The notes below the pieces were generated by a model. That model did no database searches. It saw only the letters and a program-made list of their open reading frames with translations, and had not been told where the DNA came from. Source: an uncultured Roseovarius sp. (lineage in GTDB: Bacteria > Pseudomonadota > Alphaproteobacteria > Rhodobacterales > Rhodobacteraceae). Taken from it: a DNA stretch of 30,237 nucleotides. Of this stretch, positions 8,634 through 16,354 are shown piece by piece (position 1 is the first letter of the stretch; each line of letters starts with the position of its first letter). Both the position numbers and the translations under genes were made by a program. The stretch is taken from assembly GCA_934501475.1 (NCBI GenBank), contig CAKSUL010000022.1, positions 1 through 30,237 on the forward strand, read 5' to 3'.

Positions 8634-9110
8634 TCATGCCCCTCTCATTTCGGCGGCCGCGATCTGAACGGCCTTGATGATCTTGTCATAGCCCGTGCAG
8701 CGGCACAGGTTTCCGGCCAGCCAATAGCGGATTTCGCTGTCTGACGGGTCGGGGTTGCGCGCGAGCAGGGCCTTGGCGGCGACCAGGATGCCGGGGGTGC
8801 AGATCCCGCATTGCAGCGCCGCGTGGTCGATGAAACTCTGTTGCAGCGGGTGCAGGGTATCGCCCTTGGCCATGCCCTCGATGGTTTCGATCTCGCCGCC
8901 CTCGGCCTCGGCGCCCAGCACGAGGCAGGAACAGACCAGCCGCCCGTTCAGCATGACCGAACAGGCCCCGCAATCGCCGGTGCCGCAGCCTTCCTTGGCG
9001 CCCGACAGCCCGATCCGGTCGCGCAGCACGTCCAGCAGGGTTTCCTGGGGCGGGCAGACGAATTCAACCTCATCGCCATTAACTGTGGTGGATACATGTA
9101 TGTTTTTCAT
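8634..9110 (-). CDS. Molybdenum hydroxylase [2Fe-2S] small subunit
   Basis: The 158-residue protein has two iron-sulfur domains. The N-terminal plant-ferredoxin-type cluster is bound by C42, C47, C50 and C62 (GCGTGDCGAC and a later C). The second, helical cluster site has CGIC and CRC (QCGICTPG, GNLCRCTGY). The layout is that of CoxS/XdhA-type small subunits, which pass electrons from the Mo centre to FAD. Its ATG overlaps the stop of the FAD subunit gene (ATGA at 9107-9110), a sign of translational coupling. Confidence 0.9.
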   Translation of the reverse strand: MKNIHVSTTVNGDEVEFVCPPQETLLDVLRDRIGLSGAKEGCGTGDCGACSVMLNGRLVCSCLVLGAEAEGGEIETIEGMAKGDTLHPLQQSFIDHAALQCGICTPGILVAAKALLARNPDPSDSEIRYWLAGNLCRCTGYDKIIKAVQIAAAEMRGA

Positions 9111-9970
9111 GATTTTTCTCCGGCTCGGGAAAATGCAATGCGCGCGGCGCGGCTGGCCAGAACGCCGACCACCTGGGTGCGGAATTCGATCGTGCCGCGC
9201 TTGTCGTCGATCGGCGACGCGGCGGCGCGGCAGGCAGCGGCCAGCGCGTCCAGAACGGGCGGCTCAAGTTTGGTGCCGATGATGGTATCGCCAGCCTCGG
9301 GGACCAGACGTACCTTGGGGCCGACCGCGCCCAATGCGACGCGCGCGGCCTTGATCGTGCCATCGCCGGCCAGTTCCAGACTGACCCCGGCCGAGGCGAC
9401 GGCGATATCCATTTCGGTACGCGGGATGAAACGCAGATAGGCATCTGATGCCGCGCCCGGGCGCGCCGGCAGGAAGACCGAGACGATGAATTCACCCGGT
9501 TTCAGCGATGTCTTGCCGGGCGAGACGGGAATGTCGGCGACCGGGCAATCGCGCTCACCGTCGGGGCCGATGATGCGCACCTGCGCATTGGCAGCGATCA
9601 GGGCCGGCACGCTGTCGGCGGCGGGCGATCCGTTGCACAGGTTGCCCACCATGGTGCAGCGCCCCTGCACCTGGGTCGAGCCGATCAGCTCGCACGCCTC
9701 GACCACACCGGGCCACAGCGCCCTGACGCCCTCATGTTCGCCCAGGTGCTGACCGGACACCGCCGCGCCGATGCGAAATCCGCCATCCTCGGCGGTGATG
9801 TCGCGCACGCCGTCCAGATGCTTGATGTCGATGATCATCTCGGGCGCGATCAGCCCCGATTTCATCTGCACCAACAGGTCGGTCCCCCCGGCCAGCACGC
9901 GCGCGCTGTTTGCGTTGGCAGCCAGCAGACCGGCGGCCTCGGCCGCAGTTTGCGGTTTCATGTATTGCAT
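9107..9970 (-). CDS. Molybdenum hydroxylase FAD-binding medium subunit
   Basis: The 287-residue protein belongs to the CoxM/XdhB-like family. AGGTDLLVQMKSG near residue 33 and TMVGNLCNGSPAADSVPAL form the two FAD-contact loops of this fold. The C-terminal half matches the CO dehydrogenase flavoprotein C-terminal domain. I chose the ATG at 9970 (MQYMKPQTAAEAA) because GGAG lies nine bases upstream and the protein then starts as its relatives do. The frame stays open further upstream, but that part is low-quality arginine-rich sequence. This is the first gene of the Mo hydroxylase operon, with 245 non-coding bases before it. Confidence 0.88.
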   Translation of the reverse strand: MQYMKPQTAAEAAGLLAANANSARVLAGGTDLLVQMKSGLIAPEMIIDIKHLDGVRDITAEDGGFRIGAAVSGQHLGEHEGVRALWPGVVEACELIGSTQVQGRCTMVGNLCNGSPAADSVPALIAANAQVRIIGPDGERDCPVADIPVSPGKTSLKPGEFIVSVFLPARPGAASDAYLRFIPRTEMDIAVASAGVSLELAGDGTIKAARVALGAVGPKVRLVPEAGDTIIGTKLEPPVLDALAAACRAAASPIDDKRGTIEFRTQVVGVLASRAARIAFSRAGEKS

Positions 9971-10052
9971 GTCGTTGCTCCATTCCCTGTCCGGTCGGTT
10001 GACGGCGCGCGCGGGGCCTGATCCAGCGCCCCGATCCCGTGCCGGCCTCTCT

Positions 10053-10064
10053 CTCACGCGTGAG
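10053..10064. promoter_or_regulatory. 12-bp perfect palindrome CTCACGCGTGAG upstream of the Mo hydroxylase operon
   Basis: A perfect dyad lies about 80 bases upstream of the ATG at 9970 in the 245-bp gap that separates the hydroxylase operon from the carnitine-type genes. The position suits an operator. No T tract follows, so a terminator is unlikely. Which regulator would bind is unknown. Confidence 0.4.
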
Positions 10065-10215
10065 TAAACCGGAAACGCGCCTGTCCTGCAATGGCGCGAT
10101 TTCGGTTCCTCCGCCGCTTCCCGCCGATCCCTGCCGATCCCGGGCGCGCCATGGTCACCGGGTCCGGGGCGCGGTCTCATGCCGTCATGCGGTCATGCGG
10201 ATCGTCACGGCCGCA

Positions 10216-11151
10216 TCAGCCGTCCTTGCGCAGATCGCGCAGCACCTTCTGCATGGCGGTGATCATCGCGTCGCGCCGCGCCGATATCTCGGCGTGGCTG
10301 GCGCCGTGCGCGGCCTCTGCGGCCCCCTTGACCAGCATCGCGGTTGTCTCATCGTCCAGGTAGGGCGTGCCCATGTCATCCCACCAGCCATTGAACGTGT
10401 CGCGGAAATGATCGCAAAACGCCTGCATCCCGCCGGGACCCGCGCCAAGGCTGAACAAGGTGGTCGGCCCCATCGCCGCCCATCTCAGGCCGGGCCCGGC
10501 ATACATCGCCTTGTCCACATCCTCGACCGAGGCCACGCCGCTCTGCGCCAGATGGATCGCCTCGCGCCAGACGGCGGCTTGCAGGCGGTTGGCGACATGG
10601 CCGGGCACCTCGCGGTTGACGCGGATGGTGACCTTGCCGATCTGTTCGTAAAACGCCGCCGCCCGGTCGGCCACCCCCGGCGCGGTCCGCTCGTTGCCCA
10701 TGATCTCGACCAGCGGCACCAGATGCGGCGGGTTGAACGGATGCCCCAGCACCAGGCGCGAGGGATCGGCAAAACCCGGCTGCATCTGGCTCAGCATCAG
10801 CCCCGAGGCCGAACTGGCGATGATCGCATCCGCGCCCATGGCGGGCTCGATCTCGGCGAACAGCGCGTGTTTGATGGCCACCCGCTCGGGCACGCTTTCC
10901 TGGATGAACGCGGCGCCCTCGACCGCGGCGGCGGGGGTGCTGTGGAATGTCACCGCATCCGGCGTGCCGTTCCCGGTCAGGCCCAGTTCGCTCAGCGTGG
11001 GCCAGGCGGTCTCGATATAGTCGCGCACGCGGCGTTCGGCGTCCGGCGCAGGGTCATAGACCGCGACCGAGCGGCCGGAGGCCAGGAACAGCGCCGTCCA
11101 ACTGGCCCCGATAACGCCTGCGCCAAGGGCGGCAGTGTGTTGAAAATCCAT
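10216..11151 (-). CDS. cdhA: L-carnitine 3-dehydrogenase-like enzyme (3-hydroxyacyl-CoA dehydrogenase family)
   Basis: The protein has 311 residues. It has the NAD-binding GAGVIG at 10-15 with an acidic residue at the end of the second strand (VYDPAPDAE, Asp33), favouring NAD over NADP. The catalytic His137 sits in GHPFNPPHLVPLVE. Length and motifs such as FIQESVPER and GLRWAAMGP resemble carnitine dehydrogenases, which turn L-carnitine into 3-dehydrocarnitine, rather than the fatty acid enzymes. The ATG at 11151 overlaps the stop of the SDR gene before it (ATGA). The BKACE-family gene two genes upstream supplies the expected next step. A different 3-hydroxy acid substrate remains possible. 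The carnitine assignment rests on family resemblance as I remember it. Confidence 0.78.
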   Translation of the reverse strand: MDFQHTAALGAGVIGASWTALFLASGRSVAVYDPAPDAERRVRDYIETAWPTLSELGLTGNGTPDAVTFHSTPAAAVEGAAFIQESVPERVAIKHALFAEIEPAMGADAIIASSASGLMLSQMQPGFADPSRLVLGHPFNPPHLVPLVEIMGNERTAPGVADRAAAFYEQIGKVTIRVNREVPGHVANRLQAAVWREAIHLAQSGVASVEDVDKAMYAGPGLRWAAMGPTTLFSLGAGPGGMQAFCDHFRDTFNGWWDDMGTPYLDDETTAMLVKGAAEAAHGASHAEISARRDAMITAMQKVLRDLRKDG

Positions 11152-11909
11152 CAGAACAATCCCGGATTGAGAGGGGAGGCCGCGGTCATGCCGCCATCCA
11201 CGGTGAAACATTCGCCACTGACATAGGCCGCCTGATCCGACACCAGCCACGCGACCATATTGGCAACGTCACCGGGCTGGCCCATGCGCCCGACCGGGTG
11301 GCGCGCCAGTGCATCGCGCATCGCCGCCTCAGGGTCGCGCGCCAAGGCAAACGCGTCCTCGGCCATGTCGGTCATGATCCAGCCCGGACGCACCGCGTTG
11401 CAGCGCACAGCCGGCCCGTGATCGACCGCGATCGAGCGGGTAAGCCCATGCACGAACGCCTTTGACGCGTTATAGAGCGCCATCGACGGGTCCGACACCT
11501 GACCCGAGATCGACCCGATATTGACGATGGCGCCGCCGGTCTCGCACATCCCCGGCAGGGCGGCGCGGCACATGTTGAACACGCCCCGGCAATTGACGCC
11601 GATCACCAGATCCCAATCGGCATCCGTGCTCTGGGTCACGGTCTTTTCCACCTGCACCCCGGCATTGTTGACCAACACCCGCACCGCGCCGCGTGCCTGC
11701 GCACCCGCCACGATCCGCGCCGCATCATCGGGATCGGCGACATCGCCCTGCACCCAGATCGCACCCTCCGGGAAATCGGGCGCGCAGGCGCTGCGCCCGC
11801 AGGCAACCACCCGGTATCCATCCGCCATCAGCCGCGTGACAATGGCCAGGCCGATGCCACGCCCACCACCGGTGACGATCGCGACGGGGCTATCCATCGG
11901 CTTGCCCAT
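11151..11909 (-). CDS. Short-chain dehydrogenase/reductase, copy 1
   Basis: The protein has 252 residues with the classical SDR layout. TGGGRGIG (13-20) binds the cofactor, NNAG is at 81-84, the catalytic serine is near 133-135, and YNASK holds Tyr146 and Lys150. GGAGG lies nine bases before the ATG at 11909. The stretch around GVQVEKTVTQ...GVNCRGVF is close in pattern to the second SDR of this cluster, so the two are probably paralogs acting on related substrates. In this context it may act on 3-oxo/3-hydroxy acids such as acetoacetate, or on an aldehyde from amine cleavage. Neither is shown by the sequence. It is translationally coupled to the dehydrogenase gene behind it. Confidence 0.88.
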   Translation of the reverse strand: MGKPMDSPVAIVTGGGRGIGLAIVTRLMADGYRVVACGRSACAPDFPEGAIWVQGDVADPDDAARIVAGAQARGAVRVLVNNAGVQVEKTVTQSTDADWDLVIGVNCRGVFNMCRAALPGMCETGGAIVNIGSISGQVSDPSMALYNASKAFVHGLTRSIAVDHGPAVRCNAVRPGWIMTDMAEDAFALARDPEAAMRDALARHPVGRMGQPGDVANMVAWLVSDQAAYVSGECFTVDGGMTAASPLNPGLF

Positions 11910-11944
11910 TCAGCGACCTCCCGTTCTGCATCCCGAACACCCCC

Positions 11945-12874
11945 TCAGAACGCCACCTGATCGCCACCCTTCAGCCCAAGGCGCGCGCGCGCCTCGGCCG
12001 GGGTGGCCACGCTCAGCCCCAGATTCTCGATGATGGCGCGGATCTTGCGGACCTGCTCGGCGCTAGATGTCGCCTTCTGGCCCGGCCCGATATACAGCGA
12101 ATCCTCCATCCCGACCCGCAGATTGCCCCCCAGCAGCGCGCTCTGGGTGGTAAAGGGCATCTGATGCCGCCCGGCGGCCAGAACCGACCATTCGTAATCG
12201 GAGCCGAACAGGCGCTCGGCAATGGTGTGCATATGCATGAGATTGTCCAGATCCGCCCCCACGCCGCCCAGGATGCCGAACACCATCTGCACAAAGAACG
12301 GCGGCTTGATCCAGCCCTGGTCGATGCACCAGGCCAGATTGTAGAGATGGCCCAGATCATAGATCTCGAACTCGAAGCGCGTGCCGTGACCCTCGCCCAG
12401 CTCCTTCATGGCATATTCGATATCCGCAAAGGTGTTGCGGAAGATGAAATCGCGGGTCATCTCCAGAAATTCCGGCTCCCAGGCGTGTTTCCACTCGGAA
12501 TACTTGTCCTTCATCGGAAAGATGCCGAAATTCATCGACCCCATGTTCATGCTGGCCATTTCCGGGCTGGCCCGCAGCGCCGCGCGCAGGCGCTGCTCGC
12601 GCGTCATGCCCAGTCCGCCGCCGGTCGAGACATTCATCACCGCATCCGTGGCCTGCTTGATGCGCGGCAGGAACTCCATGAACAGCTCCGGATCGGCATC
12701 CGGGCGCCCGTCCTCGGGATTGCGGGCATGCAGATGGATGATCGACGCCCCGGCCTCGGCCGCCTCGATGCTGGCGGTCGCGATCTGCGACGGCGTGATC
12801 GGCAGATGCTCGGACATGGTGGGGGTGTGGATGCCGCCGGTGGGGGCGCATGTGATGATGACCGGTTTGCGCAT
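11945..12874 (-). CDS. Beta-keto acid cleavage enzyme (BKACE, DUF849), probable 3-dehydrocarnitine cleavage enzyme
   Basis: The protein has 309 residues. HLHAR (His47, His49) matches the zinc-binding pair of the BKACE family. The motif GGNLRVGMEDSLY near residue 257 carries the conserved glutamate. CAPTGG at the start and STGGG at 83-87 are also typical. These enzymes condense a beta-keto acid with acetyl-CoA and split it to acetoacetate and a new acyl-CoA. In carnitine catabolism of Pseudomonas the substrate is 3-dehydrocarnitine and the product betainyl-CoA. Neighbourhood with a carnitine-dehydrogenase-like gene supports that role, but BKACE enzymes accept varied substrates. I chose the ATG at 12874, which has GAAGGAG upstream. 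A TTG at 12904 would add ten residues. No thioesterase for betainyl-CoA is seen in the window. Confidence 0.85.
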   Translation of the reverse strand: MRKPVIITCAPTGGIHTPTMSEHLPITPSQIATASIEAAEAGASIIHLHARNPEDGRPDADPELFMEFLPRIKQATDAVMNVSTGGGLGMTREQRLRAALRASPEMASMNMGSMNFGIFPMKDKYSEWKHAWEPEFLEMTRDFIFRNTFADIEYAMKELGEGHGTRFEFEIYDLGHLYNLAWCIDQGWIKPPFFVQMVFGILGGVGADLDNLMHMHTIAERLFGSDYEWSVLAAGRHQMPFTTQSALLGGNLRVGMEDSLYIGPGQKATSSAEQVRKIRAIIENLGLSVATPAEARARLGLKGGDQVAF

Positions 12875-12923
12875 CTTCGCCGCTGCTCCTTCTTCTTTGT
12901 CCAAATACTCAAATCCGACGCTG

Positions 12924-13715
12924 CTAGAGGCGCATCTGCTGGACTTGCGCGCTCAGCCCGCCATCCAGCACCCATAGCTGCCCCGACGCATAGCGCGCCT
13001 CGTCGCTGGCCAGCCAATTGACCAGATTCGCAATATCCACCGGCGTGCCATAGGTGCGCAAGGGGTGCACATCGCGCACCGCCTGCTGCAACTGGTCGAT
13101 GGATTTGCCGCCCGCCCCCGATCCGTCGCCGCTGAAAAAGCTCTGCAACATCGGCGTGTCCACATAGCCGGGGCAGATCGCGTTGACACGGATGCCCTCG
13201 GGGCCGTGATCGCAGGCCATGGCGCGGGTCAGCGCATGAACCGCGCCCTTGGTGGCGCAATAGGCGGCCAGACCCGGATCGGCGATGAACCCGTCATACG
13301 AGCCGAAATTGATGATCGACGCGGTTGTCCCGCCCGCCGTTGCGCGGCGCAACAGGGGCAGGGCGTGTTTGCTGGTCAGGAACGTGCCGGTGCAATTCAC
13401 CGCGAATGAGCGGTTCCACTCCTCCAGCGTCGTGTCCTCGATGGTCTTTTCGATCTCGATCCCCGCCGCATTGACCAGAATATCAAGCTGCCCCTGATCC
13501 GCCATCACCTGCGCCATGGCCGCCTTGACCGACCCCTCGTCGGTGACATCGAGCCGCACAAAGCGCGCCGCGCCATCGGATGCGCCCAATGATCCGCCCT
13601 CACTGAGGTCGGCGGCATAGACCACCGCGCCTTCGCGTTCGAACCGGGCGCAGATGGCGCGCCCGATGCCGCCGCGCCCGCCGGTCACGAGGGCGGTCTT
13701 GCCTTTCAGCATCAT
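12924..13715 (-). CDS. Short-chain dehydrogenase/reductase, copy 2
   Basis: The protein has 263 residues of classical SDR type. TGGRGGIG is at 11-18, an aspartate ends the second strand (AADLSE) and suggests NAD(H), NAAG is at 82-85, the catalytic serine is in NFGSY (139), and YCATK holds Tyr152 and Lys156. A good GGAG sits eight bases before the first of two consecutive ATGs at 13715. It is a paralog of the SDR at 11151-11909 (compare GIEIEKTIED with GVQVEKTVTQ). It lies between the Rieske oxygenase and BKACE genes, with gaps of 73 and 49 bases, all on one strand. Its substrate is unknown. 3-Hydroxybutyrate or a hydroxylated amine breakdown product are candidates. Confidence 0.87.
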   Translation of the reverse strand: MMLKGKTALVTGGRGGIGRAICARFEREGAVVYAADLSEGGSLGASDGAARFVRLDVTDEGSVKAAMAQVMADQGQLDILVNAAGIEIEKTIEDTTLEEWNRSFAVNCTGTFLTSKHALPLLRRATAGGTTASIINFGSYDGFIADPGLAAYCATKGAVHALTRAMACDHGPEGIRVNAICPGYVDTPMLQSFFSGDGSGAGGKSIDQLQQAVRDVHPLRTYGTPVDIANLVNWLASDEARYASGQLWVLDGGLSAQVQQMRL

Positions 13716-13788
13716 GAATTGTTCTCCCCGTGCGGAAAAGATCGTGGATGGCGCGCGCTCATGGCGATGGTGGCCGTGATCCGCGCCG

Positions 13789-14928
13789 TCATTTCACCAG
13801 ATCGGCATAGGCATCCAGGACAAGCCCGTGGAAATGGTGCACCGCATGTTCGGACTTGCCCGATCCGGTGGGATCGTTGACGATCCGCCCCTGGGTGAAG
13901 GCCGGCGTGTTCATGCCGCGCTGCACCGATTGCACCAGCGCGATATCCTCGGGCTGAAGCACCTCGTCGATATAGCGCATCGCATCCACCTCCATCGGGT
14001 CGGGATCGGGCGTTTCCAGATAGAAATCATAGGTTTCCAGCGTGCGGTCCGGCCCCATCGGGATCACGTTCAGCACGATCATGGACGAGCGGCCCGGATA
14101 GCGCATCAGGCAGGTCGTGGGCCACAACCACCAGACCGCATGGGTTTTCACCGTCGCATTCGAGACATCATAGGCACTGTTGGGGGCCTTGCCGGCCTCG
14201 GCCATATGGCTGGAATAGATGCCATATGTGGTCACCTTGTAGGTGTCCATGTCCACCAGATCGCAGAAATCCTTGTGCGCGGTGGGGCAGTGATAGCATT
14301 CCAGAAAATTGTCGATCACGTTTTTCCAGTTGGATTTGATGTCATAGGTCAGGCGGCGTCCGAAGGTCAGGTTCTCGATATCGGGCGCCCAGTGGCGGAT
14401 CTCGGTCTCCAGATTGCCCGATTGCGAGGACAGCGAGGCCGCGCCGGGGTCCAGATTGACAAAGATGAAGCCGCAGAATTCCTCGACCTGCACGGCGTCC
14501 AGGCAGATGTCGCCGGTGTTGAAATCCTCCAGATGCTCGGTCTCGGGGGCGCGCACCAGTTGCCCGTCCAGCTTGTAGACCCAGGCGTGATAGGGGCACA
14601 TGATGCGGGTGGTGGTGCCGCTGCCGCTGAGCAATTCATGCGCGCGGTGCTTGCACACGTTGTAGAACGCCCGCAAGGTGCCGTCGCGGTCGCGCACCAC
14701 GGCAATCGGCTGATCGGCGATCTGCGCGGTCAGATACGATCCCGGCTCGCGCAGCTTTTCGACATGGCACACCCATTGCCATGTGCGCGCGATGATCGCC
14801 TTGAGGTCGGCATTATACCACTCGCCCTGCGTATAGGCGTCCGCGCGCAGCGAGAGCGAGCGTGAAACATCGGGAGAATATCCCTGTTTGATGCGATCGA
14901 ATGCAGATTTTGGGGGCAGATCATTCAT
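13789..14928 (-). CDS. Rieske non-heme iron oxygenase, CntA/GbcA-like (quaternary amine oxygenase)
   Basis: The protein has 379 residues. The Rieske [2Fe-2S] site is formed by C92, H94, C111 and H114 (CKH and CPYH). The mononuclear iron ligands are H213 and H218 in the ECYHCPTAH motif, plus D328 in PEDIALVQSVQRG. Glu210 stands where most Rieske oxygenases have the bridging Asp, a substitution seen in carnitine oxygenase CntA and related quaternary-amine enzymes. ELLSGSG after the first Rieske pair and the GRI...SEH ending also fit CntA/YeaW. Likely reactions are C-N cleavage of carnitine to trimethylamine, or demethylation of a betaine. The FMN/[2Fe-2S] reductase such enzymes need is not in the window. 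I chose the ATG at 14928 because AGG lies six bases upstream. Confidence 0.85.
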   Translation of the reverse strand: MNDLPPKSAFDRIKQGYSPDVSRSLSLRADAYTQGEWYNADLKAIIARTWQWVCHVEKLREPGSYLTAQIADQPIAVVRDRDGTLRAFYNVCKHRAHELLSGSGTTTRIMCPYHAWVYKLDGQLVRAPETEHLEDFNTGDICLDAVQVEEFCGFIFVNLDPGAASLSSQSGNLETEIRHWAPDIENLTFGRRLTYDIKSNWKNVIDNFLECYHCPTAHKDFCDLVDMDTYKVTTYGIYSSHMAEAGKAPNSAYDVSNATVKTHAVWWLWPTTCLMRYPGRSSMIVLNVIPMGPDRTLETYDFYLETPDPDPMEVDAMRYIDEVLQPEDIALVQSVQRGMNTPAFTQGRIVNDPTGSGKSEHAVHHFHGLVLDAYADLVK

Positions 14929-15083
14929 GGCAGACCTCATAAGCATCACGGTGGCTGGGTGCGGGGCGGCAATGCCTGCGCACCATAGCAGAATGATCCC
15001 GCTCGGGGTGAGAAATTAGACCAGGTTCGCCGCCCATTTGACGAAATTGGACAAAAGCGCGCCCGCTGCGGCCTGCCCCCGCG

Positions 15084-15119
15084 TCCCGCCTTCTGTCCCG
15101 CCTTCTGTCACGTCTTCTG
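15084..15119. repeat. Three 12-bp tandem repeats across the stop codon of the regulator gene
   Basis: On the minus strand the units read CAGAAGACGTGA, CAGAAGGCGGGA, CAGAAGGCGGGA. The stop codon of the regulator (15108-15110) lies in the first unit, where the others have GGA. Slippage-type duplication has therefore produced the extreme 3' end of the gene and the bases after it. Confidence 0.75.
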
Positions 15120-16136
15120 GCGGTGCATCGGCCATGCGCGGAATTCGAATGGCACGCGCCCCTCGACCCGGTCGCGGCGTGGGGGCAGACCGAAACGGGC
15201 GCGATAGGCGCGGCTGAAATGCACCTGGCTGGCAAAGCCCGAGGCCAGCGCGATTTCGGACATCGCCATCTCGGTCTGCGTGACCAGCCCGCGGGCGCGA
15301 TCCAGGCGGATGTCGCGGTAATAGCGCGTCGGGGTCTTCTTGACGATCTCCGCGAACAGGCGGTTCAACTGGCGGTGGGACACGCCGGTTTCGCGGCTGA
15401 TCCGCGCCATCGGCAGCGGGTCCTCAAGGTTCTTTTCCATGATCGCAATCGCGCGGCGCAGCGCGGCGGGGGCGACATTGCCAAAGGGTTCGGCGGGGGC
15501 GGCGTTCTGCGGGCTGCCCATCGGGCGCACCTGCGGGTGAAACAGATAGCGCGCCGCGCCATTGGCCAGCGCATCGCCATGGATGCCCCGGATGATATGC
15601 AGCGCGAAATCCGCTGCCGCCGTGCCACCGCAACAGGTGATGCGCGGGCCGTCATAGACGAACAGTTCCTCGCTGACGCTCACATCCGGGTAGGTTTCGG
15701 CAAAGGCGTCGATATGTTCGTAATGCACCGTGGCGCGCCGCCCCTTCAACAGCCCGGCCTCGGCCAGGATGAAGGCCCCGGTGTCCAGCCCGCCCAATGT
15801 CGCGCCCTGGCGCGCCCATCGCCACAGGGCGGTGCGCAGCGGGATGGTGCAATGGTTTTCGGGGGTCCAGCTGCTGGAGATGATGATCATGTCCTTGCGC
15901 CCGGCCTGCATGTCGGCCCCGGAAACCTGGGCCAGTGATGCGGTGTCGATCCGCATCCCGTTGCTGGCAACGCAAGGCCCACCCGCCTCGGAGGCGATCT
16001 TCCACTGGAAGCGGGTCTGCCCATCCAGGTAGTTCGCGGCGCGGAACGGGTCCAGAAACGCGCAGGTTGCCGCCAGGTTGAAATGCGGCGTCACCAGCAC
16101 CACCAGGTGCAGAGGGGGATCAGAATTCCGTGTCAT
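15108..16136 (-). CDS. GlxA-family AraC-type transcription regulator, CdhR-like
   Basis: The protein has 342 residues. Residues 1-190 form a DJ-1/PfpI-like glutamine amidotransferase domain without enzyme role in this family. Residues from about 235 hold two AraC-type helix-turn-helix motifs (MARISRETGVSHRQLNRLF and MSEIALASGFASQVHFSRAYRARFG). This architecture is shared by GbdR and CdhR, activators of betaine and carnitine catabolism in Pseudomonas. The gene is transcribed away from proX, with 218 bases between them that carry dyad elements. It lies 179 bases before the Rieske oxygenase gene, so that gene may have its own promoter. The most likely job is to activate the catabolic block and the transporter in the presence of the substrate or a metabolite. 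The effector is not deducible. Confidence 0.85.
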   Translation of the reverse strand: MTRNSDPPLHLVVLVTPHFNLAATCAFLDPFRAANYLDGQTRFQWKIASEAGGPCVASNGMRIDTASLAQVSGADMQAGRKDMIIISSSWTPENHCTIPLRTALWRWARQGATLGGLDTGAFILAEAGLLKGRRATVHYEHIDAFAETYPDVSVSEELFVYDGPRITCCGGTAAADFALHIIRGIHGDALANGAARYLFHPQVRPMGSPQNAAPAEPFGNVAPAALRRAIAIMEKNLEDPLPMARISRETGVSHRQLNRLFAEIVKKTPTRYYRDIRLDRARGLVTQTEMAMSEIALASGFASQVHFSRAYRARFGLPPRRDRVEGRVPFEFRAWPMHRQKT

Positions 16137-16257
16137 ATGGCGAGAAATGTTAGGTTGGCGGCGAATTTATGTAAATAGCCGCGTGACAGCCTGAGACAAT
16201 CTATCAATACTATGGCGCCACGGGGTGATATTGAGGCGCGACATGAGCCGTTGATGC

Positions 16258-16321
16258 CCGAAACCTGAATCAGGTTATGGACGTTTCGGAATGAAATCGT
16301 GATCCGGGTTCATCCCGAAAC
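16258..16321. promoter_or_regulatory. Cluster of CCGAAAC elements and a 15-bp palindrome in the regulator-proX intergenic region
   Basis: CCGAAAC occurs at 16258-16264 and 16315-16321, and as its complement GTTTCGG at 16283-16289. A perfect odd dyad AACCTGA-A-TCAGGTT lies at 16262-16276, overlapping the first element. The second and third elements form an 8-base inverted repeat with their flanks (CGTTTCGG...CCGAAACG). All lie between the divergent regulator and transporter genes, just before the proX ribosome binding site. This is where a CdhR-like activator would be expected to bind. Confidence 0.5.
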
Positions 16322-16354
16322 GCCTTTATAAGAAACCGAACCAAGGGAGATACC

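Noticed and set aside
6389..9970. Aerobic CO dehydrogenase (coxMSL)
   Set aside because: The large-subunit loop reads AYRAPGAP rather than the AYRCSFR of form I CO dehydrogenase.
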